The notes under the pieces were generated by a model. That model ran no database searches. It was not told where the DNA came from and saw nothing but the letters and a program-made list of their open reading frames with translations. A DNA stretch of 64,000 nucleotides from Anaerolineae bacterium UTCFX1 (GTDB lineage Bacteria > Chloroflexota > Anaerolineae > Anaerolineales > Villigracilaceae): NCBI GenBank assembly GCA_002050275.1, contig MWTB01000019.1, positions 112,549 to 176,548 on the forward strand, written 5' to 3'. Position numbers and translations under genes: made by a program. Position 1 is the stretch's first letter. The number at the start of each line of letters is the position of its first letter. This document shows, piece by piece, positions 42,403 through 50,467 of the stretch.

Positions 42403-44220
42403 ATGGGCTTCTTTACCGGACTGGCAGACGAAAAATACGATCGGCAATACACTGACCGAGAACTAACGCGGCGCATCTTCAGTTACTTCGATTCGCAAAG
42501 ACGACGGCTAACATGGATCACGCTGTTCGTTATCGCATTAGCGATCGTCGGCGCGGCGCTGCCGATCGTAGTCTCGCGCATGATTGATATGCTCAAAGAC
42601 CAGCCGACTTACTCCGCGATCAGCCTCGTGGGCTTGGTAGTTTTGCTGATTGGAATCGGTTTATGGGGACTGAACTGGGCGCGGCGCAGCCTCGTTGTGC
42701 GCGCCGTAGGAGACGTGGTGTTGGATCTGCGCGCGCGCGCCTTCCGCGCCGCGGCGGAACACGATCTTTCATTTTACGACCAGTTCTCTTCAGGGCGCGT
42801 CGTGTCGCGCATCACCTCAGACACCAACGATTTCGGGCAGCTGATCGTCATCGTCACCGACGTGGGCGCGCAATTCGTACGAGCGATCTTGCTGGGCGTC
42901 GTTCTCTTCCGCACCGATGTAAAACTCACGTTAATGCTGATCGCCTTCTTGCCATTCATCTTTGCAGTTGCGTTGGGGTTTCGCGCCATGGCGCGACGCG
43001 TCACGAAGCGCGGCATGAAAGCCATGGCAGACGTCAACGCCGCGATCAAAGAGACCATTAGCGGCATCGCCATTGCTAAGAATTTTCGGCAGGAAAAAAG
43101 CATCTTCGAATCATTCGCCGAATCGAACCAGCAATCCTATCGCGTCAACGTGCAACGCGGCTTTATCTTATCGTTGGTCTTCCCAACGCTCAACGCGTTA
43201 AGCGGCATTTTTGTCGGTATTCTGGTGTACACCGGCGGTATGAGCGCGGCGCAAGGCATCGTTACGGTGGGAGCATGGTATCTCTTCATCATGAGCCTCG
43301 ACGAATTCTTCTTCCCTGTGCTGAATCTCTCCGCATTTTGGGCGCAGATCCAAGCCGGGCTTTCCGCGGCAGAACGCGTCTTCGCGCTTATTGACGCAGA
43401 CCCGAACGTTGTGCAGACCGATTCCAAGAGCGTACCGCCTCTGAAAGGCGAGATCTTCTTCGACGACCTGAATTTTCGCTATACAGATAAAGAGCCGATT
43501 CTCTCCCACTTCAGCCTGCACATCCACCCTGGCGAAACGCTCGCCCTCGTGGGGCATACCGGCGCGGGCAAATCGTCCATTGCGAAGTTGATCGCGCGCT
43601 TTTACGAATTCCAAGAGGGGCGGCTATTAATTGACAAGAACGACATCCGCGAATTCAATCTCGCGCAATACCGCAAACAACTCGGCATTGTGTCGCAAGC
43701 GCCGTTCCTATTCTCTGGCACTGTTGCAGATAATATTCGGTATGCGGCGCCCGAAGCGCCCGAAGCGGAGATTCTACAAATGGCGCGCAGTATCGGCGAC
43801 GGCGAATGGCTGGAAACGCTCCCGCACGGGATTCAATCAGAAGTCGGCGAACGAGGCGCGCACCTTTCGATGGGGCAGCGTCAATTGGTGGCATTAATGC
43901 GCGTGCTGATGCAGCGTCCCGCCATCTTCATCCTCGACGAAGCCACCGCCAGCATTGATCCATTCACCGAGTGGCAGATTCAGCAGGCGTTAAATCTTAT
44001 CTTGAAGAAGTCAACCAGCATTCTCATCGCGCACCGCCTTTCGACGGTCAAGGCGGCGGATCGCATCGTTGTCATGGATAAAGGGAGCATCATTGAAGAG
44101 GGCAATCACAACGGTCTGCTTGCAAGCAGCGGACATTACGCCACGTTATACAACACCTACTTTAGGCACCAAAGCCTCGCCTATGTGGAGAAAGCGAAAG
44201 AATTCATCAGCAACGATTAG
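42403..44220 (+). CDS. Heterodimeric ABC exporter subunit 2 (consensus-site half)
   Basis: A 605-residue half-transporter. The membrane domain spans about residues 35-330. Walker A is GHTGAGKSS near residue 388, the signature is the variant LSMGQRQLVALMR, and Walker B is IFILDEATASID with the catalytic glutamate. Its altered signature pairs with subunit 1's aspartate site, and its Walker B glutamate pairs with subunit 1's LSGGQ. That is the asymmetry expected of BmrCD or TM287/288-type exporters. It starts 53 bases after subunit 1. Confidence 0.9.
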   Translation: MGFFTGLADEKYDRQYTDRELTRRIFSYFDSQRRRLTWITLFVIALAIVGAALPIVVSRMIDMLKDQPTYSAISLVGLVVLLIGIGLWGLNWARRSLVVRAVGDVVLDLRARAFRAAAEHDLSFYDQFSSGRVVSRITSDTNDFGQLIVIVTDVGAQFVRAILLGVVLFRTDVKLTLMLIAFLPFIFAVALGFRAMARRVTKRGMKAMADVNAAIKETISGIAIAKNFRQEKSIFESFAESNQQSYRVNVQRGFILSLVFPTLNALSGIFVGILVYTGGMSAAQGIVTVGAWYLFIMSLDEFFFPVLNLSAFWAQIQAGLSAAERVFALIDADPNVVQTDSKSVPPLKGEIFFDDLNFRYTDKEPILSHFSLHIHPGETLALVGHTGAGKSSIAKLIARFYEFQEGRLLIDKNDIREFNLAQYRKQLGIVSQAPFLFSGTVADNIRYAAPEAPEAEILQMARSIGDGEWLETLPHGIQSEVGERGAHLSMGQRQLVALMRVLMQRPAIFILDEATASIDPFTEWQIQQALNLILKKSTSILIAHRLSTVKAADRIVVMDKGSIIEEGNHNGLLASSGHYATLYNTYFRHQSLAYVEKAKEFISND

Positions 44221-44242
44221 ACACTTTCAAGAAAGCCTATAA

Positions 44243-44269
44243 AAAAGCCCCGCGCTGCGCGGGACTTTT
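44243..44269. terminator. Bidirectional terminator between convergent operons
   Basis: A CCCCGCG/CGCGGG stem flanked by AAAAG and CTTTT arms can end transcription from both sides: the exporter on the plus strand and the dipeptide importer on the minus strand. Confidence 0.8.
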
Positions 44270-44272
44270 ATC

Positions 44273-45223
44273 TTAACTGACATGCGCCAAGCGCGGATCG
44301 AGCGCGTCGCGCAATCCGTCGCCGAGCAAGTTGAAAGCCAGCACGGTCAGCATGATCGCCAACCCCGGGTAAAACACAAGGTGCGGCGCAGTAAACACTT
44401 GATTGCGCTCTGAGCCGAGCATAGCGCCCCATTCGGGCGTCGGGGGTTGCGCGCCAAGCCCCAAGAAAGAAAGGGCGGCTGAGTCTAGAATTGCGGTGGC
44501 GATGCCCAGCGTCCCTTGCACGATGAGCGGCGTCAACGCATTGGGCAAAATGCGACGAAACAGTATGTCGTAGGCGTTTCCGCCAAGCGAGCGCGTAGCG
44601 GAAACGTAATCCATTTCGCGCACAGACAGCACGCTGCTGCGCATGACGCGCGCGTAGGCGGGAATGGATACGATTCCAATAGCGAGCAACGCGTTGATCA
44701 ACCCGGGTCCCAGCACAGTAACGATGGCGATGGCAAGCAGAAGAGATGGAAAAGCGAGCAACACATCCATAACGCGCATGATGGCGTTGTCCACCCATCC
44801 GCCCAAATATCCCGCTAACGCGCCAAGAACAGTTCCAATAACAATTGCGAATGTAACCGTGGCAAAACCGACCATCAAACTTAAACGCGCGCCATAGAGC
44901 AAACGGCTGAATTCATCGCGAATATTTCCATCTAACCCCATAATATGCTGCGGTTCTTCTTGCGAGCAGCCTAACAGGTGAATGCAGGGCGGCAGTCGTT
45001 TTGTAGCTTGCCCGGTATAGCCGGGAATATCGAGCATGGAAGCGGTGGGATCGTAGGGCGCCAGCCAATGCGCAGTCAGCGCGATGAAGATCAATAGCCC
45101 CAATATAAAGATGCCTACCACGGCAGATTTACGACGAAGAAGGCGCTTCCAAGTGACGCTCCACAGGCTGACCGATTCGAGCGAAAGCGCTTCCGCATTG
45201 AGCGTAGAGATAGTGTTTGCCAT
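44273..45223 (-). CDS. dppC: Peptide/nickel-type ABC transporter permease (DppC)
   Basis: A 316-residue inner-membrane permease. It has the N-terminal cytoplasmic stretch WKRLLRRKSAVVGIFILG of OppC/DppC proteins, HLLGCSQEEPQHIMGLD-like loop, and the EAA loop around ATRSLGGNAYDILFRRILPNALTPL near residue 210. It begins two bases after the dppB stop. It ends the importer operon next to a bidirectional terminator. Substrate is probably peptides; nickel or sugars are possible in this family. Confidence 0.9.
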   Translation of the reverse strand: MANTISTLNAEALSLESVSLWSVTWKRLLRRKSAVVGIFILGLLIFIALTAHWLAPYDPTASMLDIPGYTGQATKRLPPCIHLLGCSQEEPQHIMGLDGNIRDEFSRLLYGARLSLMVGFATVTFAIVIGTVLGALAGYLGGWVDNAIMRVMDVLLAFPSLLLAIAIVTVLGPGLINALLAIGIVSIPAYARVMRSSVLSVREMDYVSATRSLGGNAYDILFRRILPNALTPLIVQGTLGIATAILDSAALSFLGLGAQPPTPEWGAMLGSERNQVFTAPHLVFYPGLAIMLTVLAFNLLGDGLRDALDPRLAHVS

Positions 45224-45225
45224 GA

Positions 45226-46305
45226 TTATTCCAACCGTATGCGCGGATCGAGATACGCGTAAGAGAGATCAACAAGCAAGTTTACAACGACGAAGAAAAC
45301 AGCGATCACAACGGTGAACCCCTGCACAATGCCATAGTCGCGGGCGGTAATCGCTTCGTATAAAATACGCCCTACGCCAGCCAAATTAAATACGGTCTCG
45401 GTCAATACCGCGCCGCCGAGTAAACCGCCCAACGAAAGGCCGATCACTGTGACGATGGGAAGCAGGGCGTTTCTTAACGTATGTTTTAAGATAACCGTTC
45501 TATAGCGCAATCCTTTTGCGCGCGCCGTACGAATGTAGTCTTGCCCAAGCACTTCAAGCATCGAGGAACGCGTCATGCGCGCGATCAACGCGGTAGAGAT
45601 CGTTGAAAGCGCGAAAGCAGGCAGGATCAAGTGTTGCACAGCGTCTTTAAGGACTTTGTGATCGCCCGATAAGATACTATTAACAACTTGCATTCGAGAA
45701 ACAAAATCAGCGACAATAAATGCAAAAGTCCCCTTGGCCAAGTCCAAACTCCACACTTCGTAGAAGGGAACTGGGATCAATCCCGGTGAAAGCCGCCCAG
45801 AAGGAGGCAACTGAAACGGCGTGCCTTTTAAGGCTAGCGAAAAAATGTATGCCAACATAAGCCCGAGCCAGAAGACCGGCATCGAAACGCCAATATTTGC
45901 CCAGAGCATCGTTACAACGTCAACCCATGAATTATGGCGCACCGCCGAGATGATTCCCAGCGAAATCCCAATGACGACGCTGAGCATCAGCGCCGCAAAC
46001 GCCAATTCGACGGTAGTCGGCAGACGCTGCATAATGAGTTCGGTTATCGGCAAGGAAAAACGAAAAGATCGTCCAAAGTCACCCTTGAAGACCTCGCCCA
46101 TATAAACGGCGAATTGCGTAGGGATCGGTTTGTCTAACCCGTGACGCGCAATAAATTCATTACATACAATATCAGTGGCTTTTTCGCCCAGCATAGCGCG
46201 GCAGGGATCGCTCGGAATCAAACGGCTCAATGCGAATGTGGCGAACAGAATGCCAATCAACACGGGAATGCTAAGAAGAATGCGTCGGATAATATAAGTA
46301 ATCAT
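45226..46305 (-). CDS. dppB: Peptide/nickel-type ABC transporter permease (DppB)
   Basis: A 359-residue permease with the DppB/OppB N-terminus YIIRRILLSIPVLIGILFATFALSRLIPSD in two parts, and the EAA loop RTARAKGLRYRTVILKHTLRNALLP near residue 265. The start is directly after a T-run hairpin and has no ribosome site. It follows the binding-protein gene and precedes dppC by two bases. No ATPase genes lie in this operon, so DppD/DppF-like subunits must be elsewhere. Confidence 0.9.
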   Translation of the reverse strand: MITYIIRRILLSIPVLIGILFATFALSRLIPSDPCRAMLGEKATDIVCNEFIARHGLDKPIPTQFAVYMGEVFKGDFGRSFRFSLPITELIMQRLPTTVELAFAALMLSVVIGISLGIISAVRHNSWVDVVTMLWANIGVSMPVFWLGLMLAYIFSLALKGTPFQLPPSGRLSPGLIPVPFYEVWSLDLAKGTFAFIVADFVSRMQVVNSILSGDHKVLKDAVQHLILPAFALSTISTALIARMTRSSMLEVLGQDYIRTARAKGLRYRTVILKHTLRNALLPIVTVIGLSLGGLLGGAVLTETVFNLAGVGRILYEAITARDYGIVQGFTVVIAVFFVVVNLLVDLSYAYLDPRIRLE

Positions 46306-46306
46306 G

Positions 46307-46349
46307 AAAAATTTGCATTCTCCCGGCGAGGAAACTCGCCGGGAGAATG
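46307..46349 (-). terminator. Intercistronic hairpin with T-run after the binding-protein gene
   Basis: A perfect 15-pair stem (46316-46330 with 46335-46349) with a 4-base loop, followed on the minus strand by CAAA and five T. It abuts the dppB start, so it may terminate most transcripts and also block dppB initiation. Confidence 0.75.
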
Positions 46350-46374
46350 ACGTAAAAACGAACTTCTAACTTGC

Positions 46375-48114
46375 TTACTGGGCGGGCGCGTTCAGGAAGG
46401 CTCCAAAGAGACCGCTCCAGTAAGAGAATGCACCGGTGTTGCCCTTGTGAAGGGGGTTCGCGGCGTCCCATTGTACAGCGAGAGACGTGACAACGTCGTT
46501 CGCGTCAAAGGAGGAGCCGTCGTGGAACTTGACGCCCTGGCGCAAGTGGAAGGTCCACTCGGTCAGGTCGCTGTTGGCTTCATAGGATTCTGCCAATACC
46601 GGTTCAACCGCAGTGTCGCCAATTTCGTAGCCAAGGAGAGATTGGGTTACTTGCTCGCAAGCGCGCAAGGATTCGCCGTCGGTTTCATCCGCGCAGTAGA
46701 GCGAGATGGGTTCGGCGTTCTGCATCCAGACGAAGGTGTCGGTGCCATTGCCCATGACAGCGAAGCTTTCATTGCCGAGCGGGCTAGAGTGCGGGTTGCC
46801 TTGCAAGCCAGCCTTGTACGCCACAGCGGAACCGCCATGCGCGACAGGGATCATGGGCACATGCTGTTTGATGGCGTTGTTCGCGGCTTCGTAGAACGGA
46901 GCGCGTTCCGCATCAGAGGCAAGTTGAGCGCCTTTATCGAGAGCTTCTACAATGTCGGGGAATTTATCGCCGAATTGCGCGGAAGAGCCAGCGCCAAAGT
47001 GGTAGCCCAGGAAGTTGGTCTGATCGGGATAATCAGCGCCCCAGCCCAGCAAGTACAAGCCCGTCAATTTTCCAGAGTCGGCAGCGTCAAGGAAGGCGCC
47101 AGATTCCATCACTTCGATCTTAACAGTGATGTTCAGGTTCGTCTTCAACTGAGTTTGGATGTCTTGCGCCACAATATTCGGATCGGGCAAGTAGCTGCGG
47201 ACCACGTCGCGATAGTTCAAAACTGTTTCAAAGCCATCCGCATAACCAGCCTCGGCAAGCAACGCCTTGGCGGCGGCGGCGTCAAAGCCGTACCAGTCTT
47301 CGCCCACGCAACCATTCGGAATGGCGCACGGGGAGAAGTGCGAAGCGACTTCGGAGCCAGCGGGATAGAAGTTATCCACAATGCGTTGGCGATCAATGCC
47401 CATAGCGATCGCTTCACGGACTTTTTCATTGGCTAACGGATTCTTGCTATTGTCAAAACCGTCAACTTTCGGATTGTTGTTGAAACCGATGTACATAATG
47501 TTCAACGCCGGACGCGGAATCAACTGAAGATTCGAGTCGGCTTCGATCGTAGCAAAGTCATCGGGACCGGGGTTGTCAATGCCGTCAACAGAGCCGGATT
47601 GCAGTTCGAGCAAGCGTTGCGCCGATTCGGTGCTCCAGCGGAACACGAGCGTCTTGCTCATAGCGGGTTCGCCCCAATAGCCGTCGAAGCGAGAGAAGAC
47701 TAATTGGTTGCCGCGCTCCCACGATGCAACTTGGTAAGGACCCGTTCCGACGGGGTTTTCAAGCGGGGAGCCGCCAGTGGCTTCCAAATGTTCCGCAGGC
47801 TGAATCGCAAAAGAAGAAAATGCGATCTTGGACGGGAAAGCCGGATCGGGAACGCACAGCGAGACTTTAACGGTGAATTCATCCACCGCTTCGATGGACT
47901 TGAACTCGCCGCCATAGTCACAGTTGGGCGCTGCCACGCTCACGCCTTCGAAAGGAGCCGAAGGCTCCACAGGCGCGGTTGTCGCGGCGGGCTCTACGGG
48001 AGCGGTCGTCGCAGCAGGTTCCGCGGGAGCGCTCGTCGCAGCAGGTCCGCACGCCGCAAGAGCCATGCTCGCGAGGATAAGCAGCGATAGCGCTAAAAAT
48101 AGGTTACGTTTCAC
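46375..48114 (-). CDS. Family 5 substrate-binding lipoprotein, apparently circularly permuted
   Basis: A 579-residue lipoprotein starting at GTG 48114, which follows AGGAGGAG. The signal ends LAAC with cysteine 22, then an Ala/Thr/Pro-rich repeat. The mature chain then begins with what is the middle and end of DppA-like proteins (DEFTVKVSL, NPVGTGPYQV, RFDGYWG, IAMGIDRQRIVDNF, LAEAGYADGF). From about residue 458 it carries the part normally at the N-terminus (DTFVWMQ, LAESYEANSDLTEWTFHLRQGV split, KFHDGSSFDANDVV) and ends there. Both halves occur once. It probably binds peptides. Confidence 0.85.
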   Translation of the reverse strand: MKRNLFLALSLLILASMALAACGPAATSAPAEPAATTAPVEPAATTAPVEPSAPFEGVSVAAPNCDYGGEFKSIEAVDEFTVKVSLCVPDPAFPSKIAFSSFAIQPAEHLEATGGSPLENPVGTGPYQVASWERGNQLVFSRFDGYWGEPAMSKTLVFRWSTESAQRLLELQSGSVDGIDNPGPDDFATIEADSNLQLIPRPALNIMYIGFNNNPKVDGFDNSKNPLANEKVREAIAMGIDRQRIVDNFYPAGSEVASHFSPCAIPNGCVGEDWYGFDAAAAKALLAEAGYADGFETVLNYRDVVRSYLPDPNIVAQDIQTQLKTNLNITVKIEVMESGAFLDAADSGKLTGLYLLGWGADYPDQTNFLGYHFGAGSSAQFGDKFPDIVEALDKGAQLASDAERAPFYEAANNAIKQHVPMIPVAHGGSAVAYKAGLQGNPHSSPLGNESFAVMGNGTDTFVWMQNAEPISLYCADETDGESLRACEQVTQSLLGYEIGDTAVEPVLAESYEANSDLTEWTFHLRQGVKFHDGSSFDANDVVTSLAVQWDAANPLHKGNTGAFSYWSGLFGAFLNAPAQ

Positions 48115-48219
48115 GTTTCTCCTCCTGAGAGAATTTTTTGAGTTTTGTTGCGTACAAGCGTGAAGAGAGGATGGAATATTTTGTCGAGAGGCGCTCCTTT
48201 CCGTGTGGATAATGGGCAG

Positions 48220-48247
48220 ATTATACAGCAAAAGAGGATTTAGTAAA
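48220..48247 (-). promoter_or_regulatory. Promoter of the dipeptide importer operon
   Basis: On the minus strand TTTACT (48247-48242), 16-base spacer, TATAAT (48225-48220). The first box overlaps the end of the AmrS gene. The leader is about 100 bases. Confidence 0.55.
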
Positions 48248-49355
48248 CGGGCAACGGCGCATTGGGTTGGTTCATTACCGCTTGCGCCGGATCTGTATGC
48301 CATATTCCGGGGATGGTTTCTCCACATTGCGGGCATTTCCCTTCGCCGCTGATGCGATACTCTTGAATGATATATCCCCGCCTTTTGATCAATCGGAAGT
48401 TACATTCCGGGCAGATCGTGTCTTCGTACTCCCCCACTTGACCGGGTAAATTCCCGGCGTACACAAATTTCAACCCGGCTTCGCGTCCGATCTCCGCCGC
48501 GCGAAGCAGAGTTTTTGCATCGGTGTTGTCGGGGTCGGTCATCTTATATTCTTTGTGGAACGCGGTCACATGCCAAGGGATATCTTTCGAAACGCCGGCG
48601 ATATATCGCGCCGTATCCCATAACTCTTCATTAGAATCGTTGAAGCCCGGAATCGTCAGCGTGACGATCTCAACCCATAGCCCGGCATCGTACGCGCGCT
48701 TAATTCCATCCAGAATATTTTGCAACACGCCGCCCAGTTTGCGATAGTTTTTATCGCTCATACACTTCAGGTCAATCTTGTACGCGGATAGATAAGGCGC
48801 AAGATATTCCAGAGCCTCCGGCGTATTATTCCCATTCGAAACGTACGCGCACATCAACCCGGCGGCTTTCGCCTCTTTGAAAATTTCCACCGCCCATTCG
48901 CTGGCGATCAATGGCTCGTTGTACGAAGAAACAACAAGCGCAGCCTTTGTTTTTCTCGCGTAATCAACCATCTCCTCAGGCGAAATCTTTCGAATGAAAT
49001 TCACCGATACGTCCGAAGCTGGGTCGCGCAAGGCTTGCGAGGTCAACCAGTTTTGACAATACCCGCAGTGGAAGTCGCAACCGAGCATGCCGAACGTTAG
49101 AGCGGTCGCGCTCGGCAAGACGTGATAAAACGGCTTCTTTTCCACCGGGTCGCTTTGAAGCGCAGCCACATATCCGCGCGGCGCGCACAGTTCGCCGCCG
49201 CGGTTGAAGCGCACTTGACAGATTCCACGCTTGCCCTCGCGAATCAAACAGCGATGCCCGCACGCAAAACAGCGTACAGCTTTATTCGGCAATTTTTCAT
49301 ATAACTCGGCGGGAGCCGTTAACGAATCGAGAAGTTCGCCGATAGAAGTTGGCAT
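48240..49355 (-). CDS. amrS: AmmeMemoRadiSam-system radical SAM enzyme (AmrS)
   Basis: A 371-residue radical-SAM protein. The cluster motif C-x3-C-x2-C is in GMLGCDFHCGYCQNW near residue 90. The N-terminus has RCFACGHRCLIREGKRGIC, typical of AmrS, and the C-terminus carries two more CxxC pairs (CPECNFRL and CPQCGETIPG). The family normally works with AmrA and the MEMO1-like AmrB, neither of which is nearby. The reaction is not established. It ends where the importer promoter begins. Confidence 0.88.
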   Translation of the reverse strand: MPTSIGELLDSLTAPAELYEKLPNKAVRCFACGHRCLIREGKRGICQVRFNRGGELCAPRGYVAALQSDPVEKKPFYHVLPSATALTFGMLGCDFHCGYCQNWLTSQALRDPASDVSVNFIRKISPEEMVDYARKTKAALVVSSYNEPLIASEWAVEIFKEAKAAGLMCAYVSNGNNTPEALEYLAPYLSAYKIDLKCMSDKNYRKLGGVLQNILDGIKRAYDAGLWVEIVTLTIPGFNDSNEELWDTARYIAGVSKDIPWHVTAFHKEYKMTDPDNTDAKTLLRAAEIGREAGLKFVYAGNLPGQVGEYEDTICPECNFRLIKRRGYIIQEYRISGEGKCPQCGETIPGIWHTDPAQAVMNQPNAPLPVY

Positions 49356-49375
49356 GGCATCCTCGCTTTCGCTCT

Positions 49376-49381
49376 TATAAT
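49376..49381 (+). promoter_or_regulatory. -10 box six bases before mobA
   Basis: TATAAT ends six bases before the ATG at 49388, with ACCCCC between. It fits leaderless transcription. Confidence 0.45.
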
Positions 49382-49387
49382 ACCCCC

Positions 49388-49984
49388 ATGCTTACGGTTT
49401 GTATACAGGCTGGAGGCGCGTCTACGCGTATGGGCGAAGACAAAGCCCTCAAACTTTTTTTAGGCGAACCTCTCATCCAACGCGTTGCGAAGAGATTGCG
49501 CCCCATCGCAGATGAACTTATCGTAACGACGAATCATCCGGAAGATTTCGCCTTCCTCGGCGTGCGCCTCATTCGAGACCTTGAGGCGGGGCGCGGCGCC
49601 CTCGGCGGACTCTACACCGCGATCGCTTCCGCCGCGCAACCTATCGTCGCGATCGTCGCATGCGATATGCCGTTCGCCAGCGTGAAGTTGATCGAGATCG
49701 CAACGCGCCTGCTGATCGCGGAAGAGGCAGATGTCGTTATCCCAAACACGGAAGCGGGCTATGAGCCATTCCACGCAGTCTATCGTCGCGCCGCTTGCCT
49801 TCCTATAGTAGAAGTCGCTCTGCGCGCTGGGCAATGGAAGGCGACCGCATGGCTCTCACAAGCGCAGACGCGCACATTGACGGCGGCTGAAATTCAAGCC
49901 GCCGACCCGCGCAGTCTCGCGTTTTGGAACCTCAACACACCTGAAGAGTTTGCCCAAGCCGAAGAAGCGGCTAGCGCACAATAA
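49388..49984 (+). CDS. mobA: Molybdenum cofactor guanylyltransferase
   Basis: A 198-residue nucleotidyltransferase. The N-terminus LTVCIQAGGASTRMGEDKAL is the GTP-binding signature of MobA, and VACDMPFAS near residue 95 supplies the metal aspartate. ATG 49388 is chosen because it sits six bases after a TATAAT box and begins the first beta strand. It overlaps the converging universal stress gene by 14 bases. MobA would make bis-MGD cofactor for molybdoenzymes, possibly including purine hydroxylases. Confidence 0.85.
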   Translation: MLTVCIQAGGASTRMGEDKALKLFLGEPLIQRVAKRLRPIADELIVTTNHPEDFAFLGVRLIRDLEAGRGALGGLYTAIASAAQPIVAIVACDMPFASVKLIEIATRLLIAEEADVVIPNTEAGYEPFHAVYRRAACLPIVEVALRAGQWKATAWLSQAQTRTLTAAEIQAADPRSLAFWNLNTPEEFAQAEEAASAQ

Positions 49985-50393
49985 GCACAGGGCAAGGCGC
50001 GAGGCTGACCACTTTCTGAGTGGCGCTTCCTAAGAGCAAACCAGCCAAACGTCCAAGTCCGCGCGAGCCCATTATGATCAGGTCGCATTTGCGAGTTTCA
50101 GCAATGCTGATAATGGACTCGGCTGGGTCGCCTGCGATCGCTTCGGCATTGACCTTGGAGGGAATTTCGCCGATAGCTTCTGTCGCGCTCTGCAAGATCT
50201 TTTGCGCGCCCTCAAGACGAGCATTGAGAACGATCTGAAAATCAGGGTCGCCAAGGACGGGCGGCATCGGATCATAAACTACAACCACTTGCAATTCGCT
50301 AGATTTTAACACCCGTGCGAGCTCAGCCGCCTTGCGCGCGGCATTTAGGGAATGCTCCGAACCGTCCACAGCCAGTAAGATATTGTTGAACAT
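49971..50393 (-). CDS. Universal stress protein
   Basis: A 140-residue single-domain UspA-fold protein. It begins NILLAVDGSEHSLNAARKAAE and ends IIMGSRGLGRLAGLLLGSATQKVV, the G-x2-G-x9-G-S/T ATP-binding motif. VVVYDP near residue 38 and PCPVLIVR at the C-terminus agree with the family. It is monocistronic and overlaps mobA tail to tail. The role is general stress or nucleotide sensing. Confidence 0.93.
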   Translation of the reverse strand: MFNNILLAVDGSEHSLNAARKAAELARVLKSSELQVVVVYDPMPPVLGDPDFQIVLNARLEGAQKILQSATEAIGEIPSKVNAEAIAGDPAESIISIAETRKCDLIIMGSRGLGRLAGLLLGSATQKVVSLAPCPVLIVR

Positions 50394-50467
50394 ATCGCCT
50401 CCTTTTCGTGATGTACAATTGCATTATACAGTATCCGCATTTTGAATTCCATAAGAGGAGTATAAAC

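Noticed and set aside
46447..47436. 329-codon plus-strand frame opposite the binding-protein gene
   Set aside because: It is antisense to a well-conserved lipoprotein gene and has no family features.
49388..49984. MobA as part of a molybdenum or AmrS operon
   Set aside because: It is on the opposite strand from amrS with its own -10 box, so co-transcription is excluded.
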